DNA of 64,000 bases, taken from contig NZ_JFGT01000006.1 in NCBI RefSeq assembly GCF_000599885.1, forward strand, positions 620,001 through 684,000, given 5' to 3'. Numbering within the stretch: the first letter of the stretch is position 1; each line of letters begins with the position of its first letter. The notes beneath the pieces were generated by a model that ran no database searches, was not told the origin of the DNA, and saw only the letters and a list, made by a program, of their open reading frames with translations. Made by a program: the position numbers and the translations under genes. The stretch is from Pantoea sp. IMH. GTDB taxonomy: Bacteria; Pseudomonadota; Gammaproteobacteria; Enterobacterales; Enterobacteriaceae. This document shows positions 37,341 to 49,800 of the stretch, piece after piece.

Positions 37341-38591
37341 ATGACATTGATAAACAAGCAGCAGACAGCGGCAGCAAAACCCACTGATGTGGTGAAAGCC
37401 TATCTGGAAGCATTTGCGTGCGAAGCGTGGGATGAGGCCGTCGCGCTGCTGGATAAAGAGGTTGTGTGGCATGTGGATGGGGATGTAAAGGTGCAGACGG
37501 TAGGCGTGCTGAAGGGGGCTGAACAGGTAAAAACCTGGCTAGAACGTTTCCCTGAACACTTTACGCCGCTGGACTTTACGCTCAGCGAGTTTATTGAACA
37601 GGATAATAACGTTCTGGTGCTGGGACGTTTTCGTCACCGGATAGCCCTGACGGGAAACAGCGTTGGCAGCGATATGATTATCCATTTTCAGGTAATGCGG
37701 GGCAAAATTACCCGCTACCAGATATTTGAGGATTCCGCGCTTCTGAGCCGGGCATTCAATCCCCACGACGACTGGCAGCAGCAGCAAATTAAACTCAACG
37801 GCAGGGTTTATCATTACCGTGAACGCGGAGAGGGGCCAACGCTATTTTTTGCCCATGGTCTGTTTGCCGATCACACTATTTTCACCGAACAGGTGAACAG
37901 GCTGAGCCAACATTTTCGCTGCATTGTGATCGATATGCCGGGCCACGGGCAAAGCGGCTACGATCCCGAAGGCTGGACGCTTGATGCGATAAGCCAGGAT
38001 TTTGCTCTGATGATCCAGGCGCGCTCGCTGGGTAAGGTGATTTTTATTGGCCAGAGCCAGGGCGGGATGGTGGGGATCAGGCTGGCAGCCCGTTATCCGG
38101 AATGCGTATCGCGGCTGATCCTGATTGGTACCAGCGCCAGAGCTGAATATCCGGAACGCCTCGCGGAATGGCAAACGCGGCGGGAAATTTTATCCGAAGG
38201 AAATGCGCAGGATCGTGAAGCCGTGTTGAGGGCGATGCAGGCACAGATTTATGGCGAACAGGCGTTATTGACTCAGGCGGATTTTCTTTCAGAAGAACGC
38301 GGCAAGCTGATGGCTTTACCGCCTGTTGGCCTGGCGCTGGCGATTGACGCCGCCGTTTTTACCCGTGGCGATATACGGGCGCTGCTGCCTTCTGTTGCTA
38401 TTCCTGCGCTGATCCTCTGCGGTGAAGAGGACCGGGCAACGCCCGTGGCATTAAGCCAGGAAATAGCAGAGGCGTTGCCGTTTGCCTCGCTCGTCATTAT
38501 TGCCGGGGCAGGCCATCATCCTGTGGTGGATGCCGCCCGGGAAGTGGCGGAGGCGATTGAGCGTTTTTTACTTCCTGAAGGCGACGTTTAA
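37341..38591 (+). CDS. SnoaL-like domain fused to alpha/beta hydrolase
   Basis: A 416-residue fusion. Residues 15-135 look like a SnoaL/NTF2-like barrel (VVKAYLEAFACEAWDEAVALL, then GRFRHRI and MIIHFQVMRGKITRYQIFEDS). Residues 150-416 are an alpha/beta hydrolase with the full triad: Ser239 in GQSQGG, Asp364 in CGEEDRATP and His392 in GAGHHP. SnoaL-like domains bind or isomerise small molecules such as polyketides. The hydrolase half is of the esterase/lactonase type. The substrate is unknown. The divergent LysR gene is its likely regulator. Coupling of binding and hydrolysis is inferred. Confidence 0.8.
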   Translation: MTLINKQQTAAAKPTDVVKAYLEAFACEAWDEAVALLDKEVVWHVDGDVKVQTVGVLKGAEQVKTWLERFPEHFTPLDFTLSEFIEQDNNVLVLGRFRHRIALTGNSVGSDMIIHFQVMRGKITRYQIFEDSALLSRAFNPHDDWQQQQIKLNGRVYHYRERGEGPTLFFAHGLFADHTIFTEQVNRLSQHFRCIVIDMPGHGQSGYDPEGWTLDAISQDFALMIQARSLGKVIFIGQSQGGMVGIRLAARYPECVSRLILIGTSARAEYPERLAEWQTRREILSEGNAQDREAVLRAMQAQIYGEQALLTQADFLSEERGKLMALPPVGLALAIDAAVFTRGDIRALLPSVAIPALILCGEEDRATPVALSQEIAEALPFASLVIIAGAGHHPVVDAAREVAEAIERFLLPEGDV

Positions 38592-39081
38592 ACCGGGATT
38601 ACTTTATTTCGAAAAATACGTAAGGCATTAATGCATGTTGGTTGTGTAAACAGGCAGCGGGATCGTAATAAGGGCCATCCCACTTACATATAATTTTACC
38701 ACCAGCGTCTGCCACCAGTATACCAGGTGATGAAATTAGTCAGATACAAAAAAATAGCGCTGGATTAATTTTCTTAAAATCCTCTTTATTAGTTACGTGT
38801 TCCTGTTACGGAAATAACACGTTAATCGTTTCCGGGTGAAACCATTCAGGCGCTATTAGTCACCGAGATATCAAAGAATGCTTTTATAAGCACTCAAACC
38901 GCAAATTGCAGGATTTAACACTGGAAGTTTTCCTTGTTGCAGGAAGTGATCGTAATTTAAATGAACTTGATTCCACAATAATGCTTTTATTTTAAAACAG
39001 GAACTTTCTGATTATTATGGTGATATTATAGCGATAACGCATTAGCTACATTACCTTTTCATATTCTTCAGATTCCTAAAA
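38592..39081. other. AT-rich leader before the CDI locus
   Basis: A 490-bp stretch clearly richer in A and T than the surrounding genes, marking the left edge of the accessory island. It holds a hairpin (ACGTGTT at 38795-38801, AACACGT at 38816-38822). No gene is supported. Promoters for the two-partner locus must lie here. Confidence 0.5.
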
Positions 39082-40742
39082 ATGATAAAACAGACAGGGA
39101 CGTTGCTGGCGACGGCATGGTTCGTTATAAGCTACGCCGTGGCCGCACCATTAACACCAGGCGACCGCGATTTTATTCAGAATGAACAGCAGGAGCGTCT
39201 GCAACAAAACCAGCATCAGCGCGAAGCCCTGTGGCAAGCCATCTCGCCGGAAATAAAGAGCGCGGTTTCGCCCGTTGAGACAGGTACATGTTTCAATATT
39301 CACCGCATCTCAATACTTAATGCCTCACTTATATCTGACAGCGAGAAGCAGGCGCTTGCCAGGCTCTATACCAGCAAGTGTCTTAACTTAACGGAGGTTA
39401 ACGCGCTGGTTCATGCTATTTCTGACTGGTATATGCAGCGTGGGTATATTACCAGCCGGGCCTATTTAACGGAGCAGGATCTGTCACAGGGCGAATTATC
39501 CATTGCCGTCCTTGAAGGGAAGCTGGATACCATCCGGCTTGAAGGTAAGCATCCGCGAATGCTTCATATGGCCTTTCCCGGCCTGGAAGGAAAAGTGCTG
39601 AATCTGCGTGATATCGAACAGGGAATGGAGCAAATTAACCGTGTTCGCGTCACGCCGGTACAGATTGAAATTCTGCCCTCAACTAAAGTGGGCTTTTCGG
39701 TAGTGAATCTCACTGCAAAGCCGGAATTTCCGTTAAACGCCTCGGTCGGTTTTGATAATAGCGGACAGAAAAACACGGGCGTCGGCCAGCTGAACGCTGC
39801 ACTGACTGGCAATAATCTGTTGGGGCTCGCTGACCGCTGGTTTATCAGCGGCGGGCGCAGTAGCGCCTTCAGCGAGTGGCGTAATGCAGAGAATGTTCAG
39901 GCGGGGTTGAGCATCCCTACGGTTACGGCCTGATTGATTACAGCTACAGCTGGAGCAGTTACCACAGCAGTTTCATCAATAATGACTTCACCTGGCTGAG
40001 TAACGGCGACAATATTGCCCACCGCCTTAACGGCAGCTGGGTGCTGTTTCGCAACGGCGACATCAAAACCGGCGTACAGCTTGGCCTCAGCCACTATTCC
40101 AGCCACAACTTTCTCAACCACACCTTACTCCAGAGCAGCAGCCGCAAAATCACCAGCACCCAGCTGGGCATTAACCACACGCAAAAGGTCTTCGGCGGCG
40201 TGGCCACGCTAAACCCGACCTTCAGCCGCGGCATGCCGTGGTTTGACGCCGAGCGTGACGCCGGTAAAAACGGCGATCTGCCGAAAGCCCAGTTTCGTAA
40301 GTGGAGCCTCAGCGGCAGCTTTCAGCGTCCGGTCACCGACAAACTGTGGTGGCTGAGCAGCGTCTATGGCCAGTGGTCGCCAGACCGGTTGTACGGTAGC
40401 GAACGGCTGACGATTGGCGGCGAAAGCTCGGTACGAGGCTTTAAGGAACAATACCTTTCAGGTGATAACGGCGGCTATCTACGCAACGAACTGAACTACA
40501 GCCTCTTTACAGCGCCGTTTCTGGGCGAGGTCAGCGCCACCGCGGCCCTTGATGGCGGCTGGCTGAAAAGCGACGCACAAAACCGTGAATTCACCGGCAC
40601 AATCTGGGGCAGCTCGGTAGGGGTCGGCACCCGTAATAACGCTTTCTACACCCAGTACACCCTGGGCATTCCGGTCCGCTACCCAGACTACCTGCAACCG
40701 GACCACGTCAGCATTTACGCCCGTATCGGGCTCTATTTCTAA
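39082..40742 (+). pseudogene. cdiB: Two-partner outer-membrane transporter CdiB (FhaC/ShlB family), frameshifted
   Basis: A two-partner secretion pore of about 553 residues that would carry CdiA across the outer membrane. The first part (39082-39933) has a signal peptide ending at AVAA, the N-terminal plug helix and POTRA domains (CFNIHRIS, VEILPS-like QIEILPS). The reading frame then breaks at about 39915-39918. The barrel continues one frame over from TACGGTTACGGC to the stop at 40742 (SFQRPV, GGESSVRGFKEQ, family C-terminus ARIGLYF). A single missing base in CCC at 39915-39917 restores the frame. It is either a genuine inactivation or a sequence error. Confidence 0.85.
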
Positions 40743-40824
40743 GAGGCAATGATTATGGACGATCGTCAACCTGTTTCCCTGGCGCGGCGCGCGTTGAGCT
40801 ACGCGATCTGTTGCCGTACAGCCG

Positions 40825-43800
40825 ATGCTGCCAGCCGCGGCCGCGGCGGCGGCGATTACGCCAGTGACCCCAGGTACAAAAATGGATGCTGCCGGCAACG
40901 GCGTGCCGGTGGTCAATATAGCGACCCCGAATCAGGCGGGGATTTCGCATAACCAGTATCAGCACTATAACGTGGGCAAAGAAGGGCTGATTCTGAACAA
41001 TGCGACAGGGCGCTTAACGCCAACGCAGCTGGGCGGTCTCATCCAGAATAACCCACACCTGAAAGCCGGCCATGAAGCCCAGGCCATCATCAATGAAGTC
41101 ACCGGTGCCAGCCGCTCACAGCTGAAAGGTTATACCGAAGTGGCGGGGAAAGCCGCCAATGTTATGGTCGCTAATCCTTATGGGATCACCTGTAACGGCT
41201 GCGGCTTTATCAACACGCCCAACGTGACGCTTACGACCGGCAAGCCAAAGTTCGATGCAAAAGGTAACCTTGCCGCGCTCGAAGTCAGTAAGGGATCGGT
41301 AATTGTCGAAGGGCTGGGGCTGGACGGCAGTAATGCTGACGCGGTAGCGATCGTGGCGCGTGCCACGGAAATCAACGCCGGGATCCATGCGAAAGATTTG
41401 TCGCTCACGTTGGGTGCCAACCGGGTTGGAGAGGATGGCGCAGTGACGCCGCTAACCGGGGAAGGTGCGGCACCGGCGGTGGCGGTGGATACCGGCGCGC
41501 TGGGCGGCATGTATGCCAACCGCATTCACCTGGTTTCAAGCGAAAAGGGTGTTGGGGTGAATCTCGGCAACCTTAACGCGCGGCAGGGCGATATGGTGCT
41601 GGATGCCCGCGGCAGGCTGGTACTGAATAACAGCCTGACCAGCGGAGCGCTGTCGGCGAAAGGGGAGAGTCTGGTGCTGACTGGCGATCATAAGGCCAGC
41701 GGTCCGGTAACCCTGACCGGGCAAAAAGATATCACCCTCAGCACGGGTGCCGTGGTCAGCGACAACAGTATTATCCTGAGCGGAAACAATACCGTGTCGC
41801 TGAGCGGTGCCAAACTGACGGCCGGAAAAGATATCCAGCTCAGTGCTACAGAAATTAAGAGCGACAAGGCAAGCACGGCGGACAGCGGCGGCGACATCGG
41901 ACTGACGGCGAATGAGGTGAATAATGGCGCACAAATCACCGCGAGCGGCGTGCTTTCTCTTAGCGCAAAACAGATAAAAAACAGCGGCGCCCTGCTGGCG
42001 AAAGGGCAGCAAAAGATTATCGCCACGGAGTCGCTGGAAAACAGGGGGCAGATTCAGGGTGACGAGGCGCTTGAACTCACCGTCGGCAGGCTGATTAACA
42101 GCGGGCAGGCACAAAGCAGACAGAGCCTGTCACTGACGGCTGACGAGACGGAAAACAGCGGTACGCTCACTGCCGACAGCCAGATCATTAAAAGTCACAA
42201 GCTGGCAAACAGCGGTGCGATTGTCGCTCATGATGCGCTCGCTATTACCAGCCTGAGCCTCTTTAATACGGGCTCGCTGAGTGCGCCACGGCTCCAGCTC
42301 AGCAGTACAGGGCTTACCAACAGCGGCCTGATTCAGGGCAGCAATGCTTTAGCGATCGCAGCTGACCGGCTCGACAATCTCAGCGGCGGCAGCATCGCCT
42401 CACACAGCGGCTTCACGCTGGATCTGCCGGAGCTGTATAACGCAGGCCTGATAAAAAGTGATGGTGGCCTGACGCTGGGTGGCGACACGCTGGTTAACAG
42501 CGGAGAGCTTAGCGCCGCCACGCTCATCGCCAGCCATAACAGCCTGCTTAACGTGAAAGATGGGCAGCTGCTGGCACAGGACGCAATGCAGGTTCGTCAA
42601 AAAACGTTCACTAATCAGGGGGTAGTGTCGGCTGATGCTCTGACTGTTAAGGCAGATAACCTGAAAAACGACGGTACTTTGCAGGGCAGCCAGCGGTTAA
42701 ACATTACCGGGAACACTCTTAGTAACAGCGGTACTGCGCTTAGTGCTGGCGCCTTAGCGCTACAGGGCGTCAGGCTGGCTAATCAGGGCTTGATACAGGG
42801 CGAGAAGCTGACAGTAACGGCCAGTGACTGGCAGAATAGCGGCAACGCGCTCAGCGCCAGTGATGCCGATCTCCGGAGCAAAACGCTGCATAACAGCGGG
42901 AAAATTTTAGGGCAGCGCGATATTCAGATTCAGGCTGACAGTTCGAATAACGACGGCTGGATTATGGCGCAGGCGCTGACGCTGCAAGGGGATCTGATCA
43001 ACAGCGGCCTGCTTCAGGGCGACGATCGCGTTGCGCTGAACGGCGATACCATAAGCAATCACAGCAACGGACAACTGCTGAGCACCGGCACGCTCGATGT
43101 GACGGCCGCACAGCTGGATAACCAGGGAACGCTCCAGGCGGACAGGATGAACCTTAACGCCGGGGAGTGGCTTAACAGCGGCAGCGCCAGGGCCGCCTCG
43201 CAGCTTACTGCGCAGGTCACGGGCACCATTAACAACGGTGGAAGTCTGACGGGCGAGCAGTTGCTGGACTTACAGAGTAGCCAGGTCCTTAACCGGGGCA
43301 GGCTGATGGCGGATCGTCTCAGTGTTACCGCGCCACTGCTCTCCAGTAGCGGCCTGATACAGGGCAGTAGTGCGCTGACGCTCAACAGTACACAGCTATC
43401 AAACCAGAACCAGGGCGAACTGCTGAGCGGCGGACCTTTGTCGTTAACGCTGGATCGGCTGGACAACGCCGGACTGCTGCAGGTGAATGGCGCGCTGGAG
43501 GTGACGGCTCGTCAGCTCACTAATGATGGCAGGATGCTGGCCGATACGCTTAGCGTCGGGGCCGGTAATGCGCTGATCAACCGGGGTGAACTGCTGGCCC
43601 GGCAGCAGGCCACGCTCAATACCCAAATGCTGGATAACAGTGGCGTGATTGCCGCCCGAAAAGTGGGGCTGAACGCCGATACGTTTTCTAACCGTGGTGC
43701 GGTGCAGGGCGATAAAAGTGTGGAGGTCGCCGCACAGCAGCTCGATAACCAGAGTAACGGGACGATGCTGAGCGGCGAAAATATGACGCTGCGCGGCGAC

Positions 43801-46800
43801 AGCATCAGCAACAGCGGCGGCTTGCAGAGCCAGCAGATGGATATCACCGCTAATGCGCTGGTTAACCAGGGCCTTATTAACAGCACGGGTCAGCTTACCG
43901 CCAGCCTGCGCGATAAACTGGATAACGGTGGCAGCCTGCTAAGCCAGGCAGAAGGCAGGCTTTCGGCACATCAACTGCTGAACAGCGGAAAAATCATGGC
44001 TGACGGCCTGACGCTGCGTGGACAACGGCTGGAGAACAGCGGGTTGTGGCAGGGCAATTCTCTGCTGGATGTGCAGAGCGGTACGCTAGTCACCGCCACA
44101 GGAAGCCGCACGCTGAGCGGTGGACTGCTGAGCCTGGATGCCGATCAACTGACTACCGGCGGTAATTTACAGGGGGAACAGGCGCAGGTTACCGCTGGCA
44201 GCTGGCAGCACCAGGGGACGCTGACTGGCACCAGCGGACTGGAGGTCAGCGTCGCCGGGCAGTTGACCAGTAACGGCGAGTTACTGAGCCAGGGCGCAGC
44301 GCAAATAGGTGCGCAGACCTTGGTCAACATGGGCAAGCTGCTCAGCACGGGCGTGATGACGCTAACCGGCAGTACGCTGAACAACAGCGGGGCGGTGCAG
44401 GGGCAGACGCTGACGATCTCGCCCGTAAAAGTGATCAATCAGGGCAGTCTGATCGGACTACAGGCGCTAACGCTGGGCGCACTGCCGCAGACCGCCGGAC
44501 GCATGATGCTGATGGCGATGGCTGTGCCTGCGAGAGAATTGACCAATAACAAAGGCGGTGCGCTGCTTACCCAGGGTACGCTGACTGTTAATGGCGATAC
44601 CGTCACCAATAATGGCAGCTGGCAGGGGCAGCAGATTTTGCTGAACGCTCAGCGGCTAAATAATGGCGGCGCGATCCAGAGTGCAGATGGAATGCGGCTG
44701 ATCCTGGCTGATAAGCTGGACTCGACCGCTGGCAGTAAAATTACCGCTAACGGCGCGGCCGCGCTGCAGGCGCTGGCGTTAACCAATCAGGGGCAATGGA
44801 TCGCCAGAAACCTGACGCTCAACGGCAATACGCTGAACAACGGCGGCGATATCAGCGGCGTGGACGGCCTGACTACCACACTTACCGGCGCGCTGACCCA
44901 ACAGCAGAATAAAACGCTGCTGACGGCGGGCAAGCTGGATCTGCAGGCAGTATCAGTGAACAACGCAGGCCGGATTCAGGGTGGAGAACTAAACGTCACC
45001 AGCGGCGCGCTGGAGAATAGCGGCGCGCTTCAGGGCGATAAAAATCTACTGCTAACGCTGAACGGCCGGCTGACCAACGCCGCCAGCGGCACCCTGATCA
45101 GCCAGCACGGGCTGACGGTGACCACGCCGGAACTCTATAACTACGGTCTTATTCAGGGCAACGGGACAACCGGTGTTCGCGCCACCACGCTTGCGAATAA
45201 TGCCGGAAAAATTCTTTCCGGCGGCGAGCTGACGATTGAGACGCCGCAGCTGCTCAATAACGGCTGGCTGCAGGCGACTCAACTGATGCTTACTGCTGCC
45301 AGCGCCAGCAACAGCGGGACGCTACTGGCTCAGCAGCAGGCAACCCTGACCGGCAACGGCTTCACTAATCAGGGAAGCGCTCAGGGCGGCACCCTCAGGG
45401 TTAACTATCAGCAGCTGAACAACAGCGGCACCCTGCTGGGCAACGATCAGCTGAACGTGACCGCCACACAGATAAACCAGCAGGCGGCGGGGAAACTCTT
45501 CAGCGGCGGCGCTATGGTGCTCAGCAGCAATGGTTTCGATCAGCTGGGCCAGGTAGTGGCGCTGGGCGATGCGACGCTGAAGCTGATTAACGGTTTCACC
45601 AATAAAGGTACGCTGGCGGCGGGCAAACGGCTGAGCGTGACCAGCAACGGCGCGCTGGAAAACCAGGGCACCCTGCAGGGCCAGGCGCTGACGCTGGGCG
45701 CAGGCGGTAACCTGATCAACCAAGGCCAGCTCACCAGCGGCAGCGGCGACAGCACGCTAAGCGGCAGCCGTATCGCCATGAACGCCAGCGGCACGCTGCA
45801 GGGCGGCGGCAACATTAATCTGACCAGCCGCAGCGATATAACGCTTGATGGCTTTACCGGCACGCTGGGCAATCTCACGCTCAGCGCACCGGGCAGCATC
45901 GTAAATACCGCGCTGCTCTATGCGGCAAATAATCTCTACCTCTACGCCAACAGCATCAAAAACCAGCAGGGCGATATGCTGGCCGGCAACAACCTGTGGA
46001 TACAGCGCGACGCGGCGGGGAATGCTAATACAGAGGTGGTGAACAGCTCAGGCACCATTGAGACGCAGAAAGGGGATATAACGGTTAAGACCGCCCATCT
46101 GGTTAATACACGTAATGGATTACATGTGACAGAAACCAGTAAATCGTCACCAACCCGCGCTGGCGTTGGCGATGCGACAATGAAAATTTCCATCTGGGAC
46201 CTGGCGGTGGGGGATTATGGTTATTACACCGTTACCCGAACGACAGAGAGCGGCGGTGGTTGTGCAGGCGCTGATGGCGGTTGTTCATCACATACTACCC
46301 GTAAAGATTACTATGCTCCGACCCGGGAGGCAGCAACGCAAAAATTTGCGCTCTCCAGTACCACCGTAGATGTTGTCAGCAATGGCGGAGCAGCACGTAT
46401 TGCATCAGGCCGTAATCTCATCATTAACGCCGGCAGCCTGGAAAACCAGGCCAGCAATTTGCTTGCAAATGGCAATATTCTACTCTCCGGAAACCAGCTT
46501 AATAATCAGAGCTGGCAGGCAGGCACCCAGAATGACTACGCTATTTATCAGTATAAAGGGCCGCTGGCCAAATGGACGTTTGGCGACGAGAGAACCCGCA
46601 ATGCTACCAAAGGAAGTCTGTTTACCTATACGCTGTCTGGCCATGAAAACGTCTTTACACCAGGTCTGCTGTACCGCGCCGTCATCCAGGCCGGTGGCAC
46701 TATCTCTGCTAACTTTAGCGGCGATATCAGCAATACCAGTACGACGGCCAATGCCGGTTGGGACGGCAACAGGCTGGCAGCTCCGGCTCTCAACCGCTTC

Positions 46801-49800
46801 AGCGTACCGGGCAGCGTAGCCGCCGTACAACAGCAGCAGCTTGCCGCCGCAGGCAACGTGGCGGTTAACTCACCGCAGTGGCGCGACCAGTTGCTAAACG
46901 CGATCCAGCAGGTTAACGGTGCGGCGGGTCTGGATGATGTACCGACAACGGGCGTATCGCCTGTCGGGTATGATTTTAATGCAGTTGGCAATGCCAAACC
47001 CGGCAAAGCTGCTTTGCTGAAACCAACCGGGGACAACGCTGGTCAGACGCTGAACTCATACACGCTCTCCCACGTAGACCTCAGCGCCTATCCACTCCCT
47101 TCTGGCAGCAATGGATATTTTGTCGCCTCTGACGACAGCAAAAGCCCGTATCTGATTAACCTCAATCCCAAACTCGACGGGTTGGGCCAGCTCGATCAAA
47201 ACCTGTTCGGCGATCTGAATGCGCTGCTGGGTAAACGCCCTGGCAGCGCGCCACAGGAAAACAGAAAACAATATACCGACGAGAATACTTTTCTCGGTTC
47301 TTCCTACCTGCTGGGTCGTCTGAATCTGAAGCCAGAGTACGACTACCGCTTCCTTGGCGATGCAGCTTTTGATACCCGTTACGTCAGCAATACGGTACTG
47401 AACCAGACCGGCAGCCGCTATCTCAACGGTTTGGGGTCTGAACTCGATCAAATGCGTTATCTGATGGACAACGCCGCAGTCAGACAGCAGTCGCTCGGCT
47501 TACAGTTTGGCGTATCGCTGAGCGCAGAGCAGGTGGCTTCGCTGGATAAAAGCATTATCTGGTGGGAAGCGTCCTCGGTGAATGGCGAAACGGTAATGGT
47601 GCCGAAAGTCTATCTTTCCCAGAAAGACGTAAGCCTGCAAAACGGCAGTGTGATTACCGGTAATAACGTCTCGCTGCAAGGAGGCAACATCACTAACAGC
47701 GGCAGCACGGTGGCTGCGCAAAACGATCTCGAACTGGACAGCGGCAACCAGTTCAGCAATCTCAGTGCGGGCCTGCTACAGGCCGGGGGCAACCTGCAGC
47801 TGAGCGCCCTTGGCGATATCAATAATGTTGGCTCCACCATCAGCGGTAAAACCGTAGCGCTGGAAAGCGTTAACGGCGACATCAGTAATATCACCAACAC
47901 GCAACAGTGGACGCTGGACGCCAGCAATAACTGGGGTCAGCATAAATTTTTCACTGAAACATTAAGCGGACCAGTGGCCAGTATCGCCGCGCTTGATTCC
48001 CTCAGCCTGAAAGCCGGTAATGACATCAGTGTCACTGGCGCGAAGCTCAGTGCGGGCGGTGATATGCGGATGGCTGCCTGGAACGATATCGCCATCACCA
48101 GCAATAAAATCGAGACAGGTAATGCGCAGTCGGGCTTCAGCCATGGCTGGCAAAAGGCTGATGCTATCCGCAACAGTTCTCTCTCCAGTCAGGGCAGTCA
48201 GCTCAGTGCTGGCGGCAATCTTGCCATGCAGGCTGGTCACAATCTGGACGTTACCGCCAGCGCGTTGAAAGCAGGTGGAGATGCCCAGCTGGCAGCCGGC
48301 AATGATATTAACCTCAACGCCGCCGCTACCCGGCAGAGCAAGCAGAACGGAAATTATGAATCCCATTCCTCCGGCGTGGATCGTACAACGATCTCCGGCG
48401 GTGGCGATCTGCAGCTGGCGGCCGGACGCGATCTTAACAGCCAGGCGGCCGGTATCGCGGCAGAAAAAGATGTGGCACTACAGGCGGGACGCGATCTCAA
48501 TCTGCAGGCAGAAGCTACCCGTTCCGGCAACAGCTATAAGGCGGGCAAAAAGCAGGAAATCAACGACCATGTGCGCCAGCAGGGCACGGAAATCGCCAGC
48601 GGTGGAGATACCGCATTGCTTGCCGGACGCGATCTGAACAGCGCCGCAACCCAGGTAACTGCCCAGCAGGATATTACGGCCACTGCGGGTAATAACGTCA
48701 CGCTTACCACGGCCACTGAAAGTGATTACCACTACAAAGAAGAGACCAAAACCAAAAAAAGCTTTCTGAAGAAGAAAACCACGCACACCATCGAAGAAGA
48801 GAGTGCGACGCGTGAAAGCGGTACGCTGCTGAGCGGTAACAACGTTTCGGTCGCGGCGGGAAATAATCTGCTGGTCAAAGGTTCACAGGTGGTCGGTGAT
48901 GGCAGCGTTGCGCTTGACGCTGGCAACGATCTGAATATTGAGGCCGCCACCAACACCGACTCCAGCTGGCACTTTAAGGAAACCAAAAAGAGCGGCCTGA
49001 TGGGTACCGGCGGCATTGGCTTTACCATCGGCAGCAGCAAATCCGTTCAGGACCGGCGTGAGAAAGGCATAACCCAAAGCCAGAGCGTGAGTACCGTTGG
49101 CAGCACCAGTGGCGATGTGTCACTGACATCCGGCGGGCAGGTGAAGATACTGGGTGCCGATCTGGTGGCGGGCAAAAACCTGGCGATTAACGGCGATGCG
49201 GTGATAATTGAGCCGGGTCATGACAGGCGTACCAGCGATTTCAAATTCGAACAGAAAACCAGCGGGTTGTCACTGGCGTTATCGGGGGCAGTGGGAGAGG
49301 CAGTCAACAGCGCCGTGGCGACCGTACAGACGGCAAAAAATGAAAGCGATGGACGGCTGGTTGCGCTACAGGCTACCAAAACCGCGCTTTCCGGCGTGCA
49401 GGCGGCGCTGACGGCACAGCAGTCGCAGGCCAGTGGAGAGCCTGCAAATATGGTGGGCGTCAGCATCTCCCTTAGTACGCAAAAATCGAAATCGTATCAG
49501 CATCAGGCTTCTGATACCGTTAACGGCACCACGCTCAATGCCGGAAAAGATCTTTCTGTTATCGCGACCGGCAGGGGCGGCAGTGCGCACAGCGGAGATA
49601 TTCTGATCGGCGGCAGTCAGATGAAGGTCGCCGGCGACAGTACGCTGACCGCCGCCCGGGATATTCTGTTAACCGGTGCGGCCAGCAGCCAGCAAACATC
49701 GGGTAATAACAGCAGCAGCGGCGGCGGCGTGGGGGTCAGTATTGGCGCCGGCAATGGTGGCGCGAACATGAGTGTCTTTGCTAACGTCAACGGCGCGAAG

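Noticed and set aside
39915-39935. Programmed ribosomal frameshift in cdiB
   Set aside because: There is no slippery heptamer or downstream structure that I can see, and the simplest repair is one missing base in a C run.
41641-46000. Repeated short motifs in cdiA as a possible CRISPR array or tandem DNA repeat
   Set aside because: They are degenerate protein-level haemagglutinin repeats without constant spacers.
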